A DNA stretch of 64,000 nucleotides from Pseudomonadota bacterium (lineage in GTDB: Bacteria > Pseudomonadota > Alphaproteobacteria > Rhizobiales > Devosiaceae). The first letter of the stretch is position 1; each line of letters opens with the position of its first letter. The stretch spans positions 118,729-182,728 of the forward strand of contig JAEWLC010000044.1 of assembly GCA_023393475.1 (NCBI GenBank), written 5' to 3'. Both the position numbers and the translations under genes were made by a program. The notes under the pieces are model-generated. The model saw only the letters and a program-made list of their open reading frames with translations, did not search any database and had not been told where the DNA came from. Positions 17,569-26,511 of this stretch are shown piece by piece.

Positions 17569-18617
17569 GTCCGTCCGTCTTCCCTGTTGAGCAGCACCGT
17601 CACACCGATGACGATTGCCACCACCGCCGGCCCTGCGACCGCGACGGCGGGGTGCATCACGCCGGCGCCCCCGGCGCGTCCCGCCATCTCGGTCACGACA
17701 TAAACCAAGACACCAAGGACGATACCATAAAGCACCGCCCCACCATACTTATTGGTCCTTCGATAACCGGCCGTAAACGCGAAGGCAATGACGAGGGAGC
17801 CACACAAGCTGAGCGGCAAGCCGATTAACCGCAGGAATCGTGTTTCCACCTCGGCCCGCTCGCGCGGATCGGTGAGGCGCGAGGCGAGTGAGCCGGCCAG
17901 TTCCCACACGGTGAGATCCGACACCGTGGCAAGGCGAGTGCGCATGTCGGCGGCGGTGCGGGAGGTGGGCAGGCGGTAGTCGGTGACCTGCCGGGAAAGC
18001 TCTGCCGCGCGGTGGATGGTGGCCGTGGGCATGACCCATTCGCCGCCCGAGAGTGCTGCTGACGGGGCCTCGATGCGGTTGCGTGGCTCGTCCATCAGGA
18101 ACACGGTGACGCCGGTGAGTTCGGTTCCACCCGCGCCGGTCGTCCCGGCTTCGAGGATGTAGTGCGGCTCGACCTGGCGTTCGTCGATCCACAGAGCGGT
18201 GCCGCCCGATCCGTTCGAAACGGGGAGAATCGTCCGGTTGAGCCAGACCACCGCCGTGTCGACGACCAGCGAAACGAGCAACCCGGCGAGTATGGTGGTT
18301 GCGAGCGGGGCCCGCATGACGCGCCAGATCGACTGGCCGGAGGCCTTGATGACGGTCATCTCGCGCGTCGCTTGCAGGCTGAGCAGGCCCGCGATGGCGC
18401 CGACGAGGAAGGTGAAGGGCAGGGTGTCGATGATCCAGCGTGCAGCCGAGAGCACGATACCCGCGACCGCGGCGGTCGTGCCGCCGGCGGCCGAGAGCCG
18501 GTTGAAGCGGCCGAGGTTCAGCGACTCGGCGAGAAGCAGCAGGCCATAGAGCACGGCGACGGCAATGATCACGTTGCCGAACAGCCGCCTCACCACAATC
18601 CAGTCGACCCGGTTCAT
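17565..18617 (-). CDS. lptG: LPS export ABC transporter permease LptG
   Basis: 350 residues, YjgP/YjgQ family. Three N-terminal helices, a periplasmic jellyroll domain (about 125-250) and three C-terminal helices, as usual. With LptF and the ATPase LptB (not in this window) it extracts LPS from the inner membrane and feeds the LptC-A-D bridge. Start ATG at 18617 overlaps the lptF stop (ATGA) and its stop overlaps the lptD start (GTGA), so the three genes form a tight operon. Confidence 0.94.
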   Translation of the reverse strand: MNRVDWIVVRRLFGNVIIAVAVLYGLLLLAESLNLGRFNRLSAAGGTTAAVAGIVLSAARWIIDTLPFTFLVGAIAGLLSLQATREMTVIKASGQSIWRVMRAPLATTILAGLLVSLVVDTAVVWLNRTILPVSNGSGGTALWIDERQVEPHYILEAGTTGAGGTELTGVTVFLMDEPRNRIEAPSAALSGGEWVMPTATIHRAAELSRQVTDYRLPTSRTAADMRTRLATVSDLTVWELAGSLASRLTDPRERAEVETRFLRLIGLPLSLCGSLVIAFAFTAGYRRTNKYGGAVLYGIVLGVLVYVVTEMAGRAGGAGVMHPAVAVAGPAVVAIVIGVTVLLNREDGRT

Positions 18618-19702
18618 GCGCTGTGCGCCTCCCTGGGCTGGGCGGCGAAGAGGCGCAGGCGAGCGGCGAGGATGGTGAGGGCGACGATGAGGAGCATGAG
18701 CACGCCGATGAAATGCTGCTGCCAGCCGCCGATGGGCAGGTAGCTGGTCAGCGCGCGCTCGAGCAGCACCGCGGCAAGGACGGTGAGTTCGATCGGTATG
18801 CGCGGCTCACGGCGGCGCCCCGAGGGGAAGCCCGCTATTGCAGCAACGAACAGGCACAGCGCGAGGACGCGGAGGCCGTCGGCGGTGCGTTCGGCGATGC
18901 GTTCGAGCCATTCCTCCGGCCAGTGGCCCTCGGCCATGGCTTCGCCGACCATGGCGAAGGTGCCGAGGTCGCGGCGGCGCTTCTCTTCGTCGACATCGCC
19001 GGTCAGCCGTTCGAGGGCGATGTCGTAGCGGTCGAAGGAGATTTCCGAGAACTGGCCGTCGACGGTGCGGTACTGGATCGTGCCTTTTTCGAGCTGCAGC
19101 ACGTAGCCGAGTTCGTCGCTGGAAATCACGGCCGAGTCCGCGATGTAGGTGCGACGGGTGGTTGCGTCGCGATTGTCGTCGGCGAAGAACGAGGTGATCT
19201 CGCCGCGCGGGCCGCGCCCGCCGACGGTCACCGTGACGCCGTCGCCGAGTTCGGCAAAACCGTTCGGCACCAGCGAGCGACCGACGAGATCGGCGGCGGC
19301 CTGGGCCTGCAGCACGTTGGTGGCGCGCTTCGCCGCCGGATCGATCACATGCGAGAGCAGCAGCACCAGCAGCATGCCGAGACCGGCATAGATCAGCACG
19401 GCGCGGAAGAGGCTCGGGACAAGCTGCGAGACGTGGATGGTGTGGAGCTCGCGCGAAGCCTGCATGCCGCGAAGGACGCGGGCGAGACCAATGGCGATGC
19501 AGGTGTAGAGGAAGGCAATGGCCAGTTGCGGGACCGCGAGGACGGTCTGCCAGAACAGGATGCCCAAACCGCGTTCGCGCACCGTATCGATGTCGATGAT
19601 TCTGAGAGTCTGCGCGAGATAGATGATGGTCAGCGCGACCCCGAAGAGCCCGGCGGCTTCGGCGGCGAAAAGCTTTACGAGATAGGTGCTTAGCCGATTC
19701 AT
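18614..19702 (-). CDS. lptF: LPS export ABC transporter permease LptF
   Basis: 362 residues, YjgP/YjgQ family. N-terminal helix region (MNRLSTYLVKLFAAEAAGLF), the characteristic helices around residues 55-115 (RVLRGMQASRELHTIHVS is the coupling region), a periplasmic domain with VTVTVGGRGPRGEITSFFADD, and three C-terminal helices. First gene of the minus-strand lptF-lptG-lptD-surA-pdxA operon. It diverges from pepA across a 220-bp gap that must hold both promoters. Confidence 0.94.
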   Translation of the reverse strand: MNRLSTYLVKLFAAEAAGLFGVALTIIYLAQTLRIIDIDTVRERGLGILFWQTVLAVPQLAIAFLYTCIAIGLARVLRGMQASRELHTIHVSQLVPSLFRAVLIYAGLGMLLVLLLSHVIDPAAKRATNVLQAQAAADLVGRSLVPNGFAELGDGVTVTVGGRGPRGEITSFFADDNRDATTRRTYIADSAVISSDELGYVLQLEKGTIQYRTVDGQFSEISFDRYDIALERLTGDVDEEKRRRDLGTFAMVGEAMAEGHWPEEWLERIAERTADGLRVLALCLFVAAIAGFPSGRRREPRIPIELTVLAAVLLERALTSYLPIGGWQQHFIGVLMLLIVALTILAARLRLFAAQPREAHSA

Positions 19703-19922
19703 GCCAGACGGGTACCGGTACGCGCCGGAGGCGGAAACGGGTTCCGCGCGCTCGGCAATACCCCAGTTTGCCTGCCCGGCCGGCGCATTGGCAAGGAGAA
19801 CGCGCCCGCCTCCGTCCGTTGTCGCCAGTTTGTTGCGGGATTGACGCGGCGGGCATAGGGGCTATCTGTCGAGCAACACTTGCGCGGCGCTTACCGCCCC
19901 ATTGCCCAGAGGTACCCTCCCA

Positions 19923-21416
19923 ATGCCCAGCCGGATCGAGATCAAGACCGCCGCCCTGACCCCCAAGGCGACGGGCACCCTGGTGATCTATGTTGCCGAA
20001 GGCGCCGAGCCATCCGGTGCCAGTGCCGCGGTGTGGCAGTCGACCGGACTCGACTTCAAGCAGCTGGCCGCGGCGGCCGGGTTCAAGGGCAAGCAGGGAA
20101 ATGCTTTCGAAGTGCTGGCGCCGCAGGGCGTGACGGCGGACCGCCTGCTGGTGCTGGGCAGCGGCAAGGCAGGGGAGGGCACGACCCTCGCTGCCTGGAC
20201 GGACCGGGGTGGCTCGCTTGCCGGCAAGCTCATGGCAGCCAAGGCCACCAAGGCCGCGGTGCTGCTCGACGAGGAGGCGGCGACGCCGGACCGCGTGGGC
20301 GAACTGGCCGCGGGGCTGAGGCTCCGGCACTACCGGTTCGACCGCTACAAGGCGAAGAAAGAGGACAACGGCGATGCCGGCCTCGCGGTGACGCTGCACG
20401 TCGCCGACAAGTCCGCCGCCGAGAAGGCGATTGCCGACCGTGACGCCACCGCAACGGGCACCATCCTCGCCCGCGACCTGATCCACCTGCCCCCGAATGT
20501 GCTGGGCACGCTCGAGTTCGCGGCCGAGGCCGAGAAGCTGACGGCGCTCGGCATCGAGGTCGAGCAGCTCGACGAGAAGGCGATGCGCAAGCTCGGCATG
20601 AACTCGCTGCTGGGCGTGGCGCAGGGCTCCGCCCGCCCGCCCCGCCTCGTGATCATGCGCTGGAACGGCGGCAAGGCAAAGGATGTGCCGGTCGCCTTCG
20701 TCGGCAAGGGCGTGGTGTTCGATTCCGGCGGCATTTCTATCAAGCCCGGCCTCGGCATGGAGGACATGAAGGGCGACATGGGCGGCGCAGCGGCGGTGAC
20801 CGGCCTGATGCACGCCCTGGCCAAGCGCAAGGCCAAGGTCAACGCCATCGGCGTGATCGGCCTCGTCGAGAACATGCCGTCGGGCACGGCCTACCGCCCC
20901 GGCGACATCCTGACCGCGATGAGCGGGACGACCATCGAGATCGTCAACACCGACGCCGAGGGCCGGCTCGTGCTGGCTGACGCTCTCTGGTACACGCAGG
21001 ACCGCTTCAAGCCGCGCTTCATGATCAACCTCGCGACGCTGACCGGTGCCATTGGCATCGCACTCGGCAACGACCACGCGGGCCTGTTCTCGAACGACGA
21101 CGACCTCGCGAACAAGCTGCTCGCATCCGGCCTTGCCACCGGCGAGAAGCTCTGGCGCATGCCGCTGGGGCCTGCCTACGACAAGCAGATCGAGAGCCGC
21201 TTCGCTGACATCAAGAACTCGGGCGGCCGCCCGGGCGGCTCGATCACCGCCGCCATGTTCCTCAAGCGCTTCGTCAACGACGTGCCGTGGGCGCATCTGG
21301 ACATTGCCTCGGTCGCGCTGGCTTCGCCGACGACCGAAATCAGCCAGTCCTGGGCCTCGGGCTTCGGCGTGGCGCTGCTCGACCGGCTGGTGCGCGACCA
21401 CTTCGAGGGCAAATGA
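19923..21416 (+). CDS. pepA: Leucyl aminopeptidase (M17)
   Basis: 497 residues. The M17 signature NTDAEGRLVLADAL lies around residue 343, with the metal-binding and catalytic segments GKGVVFDSGGISIKPG and MKGDMGGAA before it. It removes N-terminal residues from peptides in the cytosol with two metal ions. I choose the ATG at 19923 (AGAGG about 10 nt upstream); an in-frame TTG at 19902 would add 7 residues. Divergent from lptF and coupled by ATGA to the next gene. Confidence 0.94.
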   Translation: MPSRIEIKTAALTPKATGTLVIYVAEGAEPSGASAAVWQSTGLDFKQLAAAAGFKGKQGNAFEVLAPQGVTADRLLVLGSGKAGEGTTLAAWTDRGGSLAGKLMAAKATKAAVLLDEEAATPDRVGELAAGLRLRHYRFDRYKAKKEDNGDAGLAVTLHVADKSAAEKAIADRDATATGTILARDLIHLPPNVLGTLEFAAEAEKLTALGIEVEQLDEKAMRKLGMNSLLGVAQGSARPPRLVIMRWNGGKAKDVPVAFVGKGVVFDSGGISIKPGLGMEDMKGDMGGAAAVTGLMHALAKRKAKVNAIGVIGLVENMPSGTAYRPGDILTAMSGTTIEIVNTDAEGRLVLADALWYTQDRFKPRFMINLATLTGAIGIALGNDHAGLFSNDDDLANKLLASGLATGEKLWRMPLGPAYDKQIESRFADIKNSGGRPGGSITAAMFLKRFVNDVPWAHLDIASVALASPTTEISQSWASGFGVALLDRLVRDHFEGK

Positions 21417-21961
21417 GCAAGGCTGCGAGCCCGGTGACCGCTAACCCGTCGCTGCTGGTGCTGCCGGCGGTCGCGATCATGGCGGTCGCGGGTGGACTGA
21501 TCGCCTTGCTGCCAATGGCGCTGCTGCTGGCGAGCGTTGTCGGCGCGCTTGGCGTTCAGCCAACGATGGACCTCAACGTGCTGGCGTTTCCCGCGCTGGC
21601 TGTGGGCGTGTTTTTCCTCGTCGTCGCGTTTGCGATCGCCAGCGACCTCTGCCTGCCGCGGCCGGTGGTTCGCATCGACGCCGACGGCGTGTTTGACCGC
21701 CGCGTGACGGATGCGCCGATCCGCTGGGGCGATATCGAGGATGTCGCGCTGGCGCCCGGTGGCGGGGCCATGCAGCTGAAGTTGCGGGCACCCAGGGATA
21801 CGCGCGTCAGCCCATATAGGGTCGGCACTCTCGGGATGCGTGGTGACGCGCCGGGTGTTGCGCTGGTTCCGCTCCGCGTCATGGACGTCCCCGCATCGCA
21901 GCTGGTCTCGGCGATCCTCGAGTTTGCGAAGCGGCACGGCGCCATCGCGGAGACGGCATGA
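21413..21961 (+). CDS. Membrane protein of unknown function with PH-like domain
   Basis: 182 residues. Two hydrophobic segments (about 14-45 and 53-77) precede a soluble C-terminal part (VVRIDADGVFDRRVTDAPIRWGDIEDVAL) with the look of the small PH-like beta domain seen in bacterial membrane proteins of unknown role. Overlaps both pepA and holC by ATGA, so it is co-translated with them. No enzymatic motif seen. Confidence 0.75.
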   Translation: MSKAASPVTANPSLLVLPAVAIMAVAGGLIALLPMALLLASVVGALGVQPTMDLNVLAFPALAVGVFFLVVAFAIASDLCLPRPVVRIDADGVFDRRVTDAPIRWGDIEDVALAPGGGAMQLKLRAPRDTRVSPYRVGTLGMRGDAPGVALVPLRVMDVPASQLVSAILEFAKRHGAIAETA

Positions 21962-22404
21962 CCGAGATCCTGTTCTATCACCTCGAGAGCCAGCCTCTGG
22001 AGCGCGTGCTGCCCATCCTGCTCGAGAAGTCGCTCGAACGCGGCTGGCATGTCGTGGTGGAGGCGGGATCGGAGGAGCGGGCCGAGGCGCTCGACAACGC
22101 GCTCTGGACCTATCGCGACGACAGCTTCCTGCCGCACGCTCGCTCAGGTGGCGATGCCGACCACCTGCAGCCGGTGCTGATCACCACGCGGCCGCACAAC
22201 CCCAACAATGCCGAGGTCAGGTTCTTCGTCGACCGCGCGGTGCCGCAGACCGGCGAAGGCTACCAGCGCATCGTCTTCATGTTCTCGGGCCACGACCCGG
22301 ACGCGGTGACCGAGGCGCGGACGGCGTGGAAAGCGCTGCGGGACAGGAACGAGGTCACCTACTGGCAGCAGGAGGCTGGCGGTAGATGGGTGAAGAAGGG
22401 GTAG
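21958..22404 (+). CDS. holC: DNA polymerase III chi subunit
   Basis: 148 residues, typical length for alphaproteobacterial HolC. N-terminal ILFYHLESQPLERVLPILLEKSLERG and C-terminal YQRIVFMFSGHDPDAVTEARTAWK match the chi fold, which links the clamp loader to SSB at the replication fork. Adjacent to pepA with one small gene between; the pepA-holC pairing is conserved in many proteobacteria. Start ATG at 21958 overlaps the preceding stop. Confidence 0.92.
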   Translation: MTEILFYHLESQPLERVLPILLEKSLERGWHVVVEAGSEERAEALDNALWTYRDDSFLPHARSGGDADHLQPVLITTRPHNPNNAEVRFFVDRAVPQTGEGYQRIVFMFSGHDPDAVTEARTAWKALRDRNEVTYWQQEAGGRWVKKG

Positions 22405-22490
22405 GGGCGCGCGCCCCGCAACTCACGGACAGACATCGACACTGACGACTGAGAGTTGGGATTTGCGCCGGCTAGTCGACGCCGATGCCC

Positions 22491-22919
22491 TCAGCCCGGC
22501 TCCCACCCGTCCGGCGCCTGCTCGAACGTCGAGAACTGGAAACCCGGCGCAACGGTGCAACCCACCAGCGAGTAGTCGCCGAGGCAGGTGGCGCTCTGCC
22601 AGGCGTTGCCCGGTATCACGAACTGGGGTCGCTGGCCGGCGCGGAAATCGGTGCCCAGCACGTGTTCGCTCACCGCCTTGCCGTCGCGGGAGACGCGGAG
22701 CTTCAGCGGCGCGCCAGCGTACCAGTGCCAGACCTCGGACGAATCGACGCGATGCCAGGCGCCGGTCTGGTGGTCGGTCAGCAGGTAGTAGATGAGCGTC
22801 GAGATCGGCCGGCCGCTGGCGTTCAATGCGTCGGCGAAGGTCTGGCGGTAGAAGCCGCCTTCCGGGTGGGGTTCGAGGCCGAGAAGGCCGATCAGTTCGG
22901 ACGCGCTGGCGTCGCTCAC
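22491..22919 (-). CDS. Cupin, DUF985 family
   Basis: 142 residues. Family hallmarks are LEPHPEGGFYRQTF at the N-terminus, the cupin core with GAWHRVDSSEVWHWYAG (two histidines that could bind metal) and the end GFQFSTFEQ. Cupin_5/DUF985 proteins are small beta-barrels of unsettled function, possibly sugar or epimerase related. It overlaps the upstream ABC-F gene by 4 bp (ATGA) and is probably co-transcribed with it. Confidence 0.9.
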   Translation of the reverse strand: MSDASASELIGLLGLEPHPEGGFYRQTFADALNASGRPISTLIYYLLTDHQTGAWHRVDSSEVWHWYAGAPLKLRVSRDGKAVSEHVLGTDFRAGQRPQFVIPGNAWQSATCLGDYSLVGCTVAPGFQFSTFEQAPDGWEPG

Positions 22920-24802
22920 TGCGCACTCTCGGCGGCTTCGAGCTGCTCACTGAGCATCAGCCACTTCTCCTCCGCGCCGGCGATGTCGCCTTCGAAGCGC
23001 GCCTTGTCTTTGCCAAGCGATATCACGCGTTCCGGCGCGCCGTCATAGGTCTTTGGGTCGGCAAGGATGCCGTCGACGCGCGCCAGCTCGGTGCGCAGCC
23101 GAGCGAGCTTCTGTTCGACCTCCTTGATCGACTTGCGCAGCGGGGCGACTTCGGCGCGCTTTGCCGCAGCGTCCTGCCGGGCCGCCTTGCGGTCCTCGAC
23201 GATGATCGGGCCGCTGTCCTTCTTGCCCGATTTGCCATTCGAGTTCGATGTCAGCTGGCGCTGGTAAGTATCGAGGTCGGCGTCGAATTCCTCGATCGTG
23301 CCGTTCTGCGCGATCCACAGCTTGTCGGCCGTGGCGTCGATCAGATGTCGGTCGTGGCTGATGATCAGCACCGCGCCGGTGTAGTCGTTCAGCGCGGCGA
23401 CGAGCGCATCGCGGCTGTCGATATCGAGGTGGTTGGTCGGCTCGTCGAGGATCAGCATGCCCGGCCCGCCGAAGGTGATGAGCCCGAGCAGCAGGCGCGC
23501 GCGCTCGCCGCCCGAGAGGTTCTTCACCTTGGTGTCCATGCGCGAGGTGGTGAGGCCCATCTGCGCCACGCGCGAACGGCGCTTTGCCTCGCTGTCATAG
23601 GGCATCAGGTCGATGACATGCTCGAACGGCGTCTGCTCGGGCTTCAGGTGATCGAGCTGGTGCTGGGCGAAGTAGGCGATCTCCAGCCCCTTGCCCTTGC
23701 GCATCTCGCCGCCCATGGCCTTGAGTTCGCCCGAGAGGAGCTTGGCAAAGGTCGACTTGCCGTTGCCGTTGACACCGATGAGCGCGATGCGATCGTCCGG
23801 GTCGATGCGGTTGGTGATGTGGCGCAGGATCACCTTGTCGCCGTAGCCGACCGAGACGTTGTCGAAGGTCATCATCGGCGTCGCCGGGGTTTTCTTCGGC
23901 TGCGGGAAGTTGAAGGGCAGGGAGGTCTCGTCGAACATAGCCGCCGGCGGCTTCAGCTTGGCGATCATCTTCACGCGCGCCTGGGCCTGGGCAGCCTTCG
24001 TGGCCTTGGCCTTGAAGCGATCGACGAACTTCTGCAGGTGCGCGATCTGGTCGAGCGTCTTCTCGCGCGCCTTGTTGTTGAGCTCCATCTGCATCCGACG
24101 CGTCTCTTCGAACGTGTCGTAATTGCCTTTGTAGAAGGTGAGCTTCTTGTGCTCGAGATGGGCGATGGAGGTGACGGCCTTGTTCAGAAGGTCACGGTCG
24201 TGGCTGATCATGAACACGGTGTAGGGATAGGTCTGGAGGTACTTCTCCAGCCACAGCGTGCCTTCGAGATCGAGATAGTTGGTCGGCTCGTCGAGCAGCA
24301 GCAGGTCGGGCTGCGAGAACAGCACCGCCGCCAGCGACACGCGCATGCGCCAGCCGCCCGAGAGCTCGGAGGTCGGCCCGAGCTGCCGATCCTTCTCGAA
24401 CCCAAGGCCCTTGAGGATGGTGGAGGCGCGCGCCTCGGCCGTATGTGCGTCGATTTCTGCGAGGCGGGTATGGACCTCGCCGATGCGGTGCGGGTCAGTC
24501 GCCGTCTCGGCTTCGGCGAGCAGCGCCGTGCGCTCCTTGTCGGCCATCAGCACGACATCGAGCACGCTGACCTCGCTGGCAGGGGCTTCCTGCGCCACAG
24601 CGCCGATGCGGGCCTTCTTGTTGACCTCGATGCTGCCCTGCTCGGGCGCGAGGTGGCCCTGGATCAGGTGGAACAGCGTGGTCTTGCCAGTGCCGTTCTT
24701 GCCGACGAAGCCGGTCTTCGACCCGTCGGGCAGAACCAGCGACGCGTTCTCGAACAGGGGGCGGCCCTGGATGCGGTATGTGAGGTCGTTGATGGTAAGC
24801 AT
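22916..24802 (-). CDS. ABC-F family ATPase (Uup/YheS type)
   Basis: 628 residues, no membrane segments. Two ABC domains: Walker A GKNGTGKTT (34-42) with signature LSGGWRMRVSLA, and GVNGNGKSTF (around 340) with LSGGERARLLLG. A charged linker lies between them, and a C-terminal coiled coil runs from about 550 (RAEVAPLRKSIKEVEQKLARLRTELARVDG) to the end. ABC-F proteins act on the ribosome E site rather than as transporters; Uup-like members affect translation and DNA stability. Divergent from the frameshifted secreted-protein gene. Confidence 0.92.
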   Translation of the reverse strand: MLTINDLTYRIQGRPLFENASLVLPDGSKTGFVGKNGTGKTTLFHLIQGHLAPEQGSIEVNKKARIGAVAQEAPASEVSVLDVVLMADKERTALLAEAETATDPHRIGEVHTRLAEIDAHTAEARASTILKGLGFEKDRQLGPTSELSGGWRMRVSLAAVLFSQPDLLLLDEPTNYLDLEGTLWLEKYLQTYPYTVFMISHDRDLLNKAVTSIAHLEHKKLTFYKGNYDTFEETRRMQMELNNKAREKTLDQIAHLQKFVDRFKAKATKAAQAQARVKMIAKLKPPAAMFDETSLPFNFPQPKKTPATPMMTFDNVSVGYGDKVILRHITNRIDPDDRIALIGVNGNGKSTFAKLLSGELKAMGGEMRKGKGLEIAYFAQHQLDHLKPEQTPFEHVIDLMPYDSEAKRRSRVAQMGLTTSRMDTKVKNLSGGERARLLLGLITFGGPGMLILDEPTNHLDIDSRDALVAALNDYTGAVLIISHDRHLIDATADKLWIAQNGTIEEFDADLDTYQRQLTSNSNGKSGKKDSGPIIVEDRKAARQDAAAKRAEVAPLRKSIKEVEQKLARLRTELARVDGILADPKTYDGAPERVISLGKDKARFEGDIAGAEEKWLMLSEQLEAAESAQ

Positions 24803-24890
24803 GGCTGTTGCTCTCCGCAGGGCGGAGAACCCGCGTCTTGATCATTTCGTTGTTGTGGCTGCTGATAGAGCGAACGAGGAGACAAGTCCA

Positions 24891-25279
24891 ATGATCCGGC
24901 CGATTGCCAGCCTTGCCATATTGGTCCTTGCGATCCTGCGGTCGCAGAGGACCCCGTATTCACGACGCTAACCGCCTGCCGGCTCGACCCGGAGCGGATC
25001 GCCCTGACATATGGGTTCGACGGCGGCGCCTGCCAGAAGGTCGGCGAAATCTCCGCCGCCGAGCCCCGCGGCACAATCGCGGCCGTTACCATCCCGACCA
25101 GCAGCACTTCCGAGATGTGCACGATGCAGATCGTCACCATCGAGGGCCGCGCAGTGCTCAGGTTGCCCGAACCGGTCGTCGATCTCGATGTAGAGGCCTT
25201 GCATCCCGACAACAGCGTGCAGGCGGCGGGCCTGGTCGAGCTGGACGAAGAAGGCAAGTGCCTGGAGCCGGAGGAGTAG
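24891..25279 (+). pseudogene. Secreted small protein, single-base frameshift in signal peptide
   Basis: AGGAGA (24877-24882) stands 8 nt before an ATG that opens a classic signal peptide, MIRPIASLAILVLAI. The frame then runs into a stop at 24971. One base restored near 24935 (CC to CCC) would give ..AIPAVA followed by EDPVFTTLTACRLDPERIAL and an open frame to the TAG at 25277-25279. The repaired protein has 129 residues, with a perfect signal-peptidase site (AVA/E), four cysteines in the mature part and an acidic C-terminus. Either a genuine recent pseudogene or a sequencing error in a C-run. Family not recognised. Confidence 0.7.
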
Positions 25280-25312
25280 GGCGTGACGATCACCCACCGC
25301 ATCTCGCCTCCT

Positions 25313-25348
25313 CACCGGTGTAATCCCCGCGAAAGCGGGCAACCGGTG
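25313..25348. repeat. Intergenic palindrome
   Basis: Nested inverted repeat: outer CACCGGT / ACCGGTG, inner CCCGC-GAAA-GCGGG. The core TAATCCCCGCGAAAGCGGG resembles a short repeat common between genes in related genomes. It lies 34 bp after the frameshifted secreted-protein gene. Confidence 0.5.
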
Positions 25349-25375
25349 GGACATCTCCACCGCTACGGATCGTCA

Positions 25376-25396
25376 CCCCACGTCGTTTGCGTGGGG
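25376..25396. terminator. Hairpin without T-run
   Basis: CCCCACG-TCGTTTG-CGTGGGG, a perfect 7-bp stem, close to the preceding palindrome. It could end transcription of the secreted-protein gene; strength uncertain. Confidence 0.35.
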
Positions 25397-25406
25397 ATGG
25401 TCTAGG

Positions 25407-25592
25407 CTATACAAGTGCAGACATAATCGAAGAAGCGATCTTGAGTGTGCCGAAAATAGCGATCGCCAAAGCGAAAGCAGGCAACAAGTCCTCAGACTGG
25501 AGATTGGTGGTAATGTGAATGTTGGAGAAAACATTCACGACCACTGGGCCAGCGGACTTCCGGCGACGAGCTTTTCTGCGGGGCTCAGACAT
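25407..25592 (-). CDS. Possible small membrane protein, 61 residues
   Basis: Reading from the ATG at 25592: an Arg/Lys-rich start (PRRKARRRKSAGP), then VVVNVFSNIHITTNLQ and a hydrophobic C-terminal segment (FALAIAIFGTLKIASSIMSALV). The composition looks protein-like, and it is the only plausible gene in a 600-bp gap. The ribosome binding site is weak (GAGGTG 12 nt upstream of the ATG). No family recognised; it may be spurious. Confidence 0.3.
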   Translation of the reverse strand: MSEPRRKARRRKSAGPVVVNVFSNIHITTNLQSEDLLPAFALAIAIFGTLKIASSIMSALV

Positions 25593-25885
25593 TGGCGTTC
25601 CAGACACCTCGCCCCTATGTGGCCGCAGCGGAAGCCACTCAGGCGAGGCCTTGGAAATGCCAAAGCAATCTATTCGCCCGCTGCATCACAGGCTTGCACC
25701 TCATGCGCGAGCCCGGTTCAGTCCACGCCGACGCATCTGTTTCACTGTTGCTGTGCGACGGGTACGTACAAATATAACGACGCCTAGTTGACGTTTCAAG
25801 CCGCGTCGAAACGCCCGTCTTGCGTGCGTCACGGCTTATCGGTAGAAGGCCGCACCCAATTCAGACCCACGCAAGGACCAGAGCA

Positions 25886-26308
<423 letters not shown>

Positions 26309-26332
26309 ACTGCCGGTTAGTCCGAATTCCGA

Positions 26333-26361
26333 GGGCCGCCTCCGGGCGGCCCTTTTGTTTT
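26333..26361 (+). terminator. Rho-independent terminator of ndk
   Basis: GGGCCGCC-TCCG-GGCGGCCC followed by TTTTGTTTT, 24 bp after the ndk stop. Confidence 0.92.
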
Positions 26362-26511
26362 GAGGTATGCTATACTCCAGATGGCTCTGGGTTCCGCGAT
26401 GCGCCGCATCACGCAATCCGAACGGAGTGAGACGCGACCTTCCCCTCATCCGTCTCGGCTGTGCCGAGCCACCCTTTCCCGTCTGGGGAGAGGGAAGAAA
26501 GCGAGAACCAA

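Noticed and set aside
18807..21401. 864-codon minus-strand frame across lptF and pepA
   Set aside because: Overlaps two well-supported genes in other frames, and the product has no domain.
24904..25323. 140-codon frame in the secreted-protein region
   Set aside because: Arg-rich out-of-frame reading of the frameshifted gene; the neighbouring frame gives a far better protein.
25515..25791. Plus-strand frames of about 90 codons before ndk
   Set aside because: His/Cys/Ser-rich, not protein-like, no ribosome site; they overlap the somewhat better minus-strand candidate.
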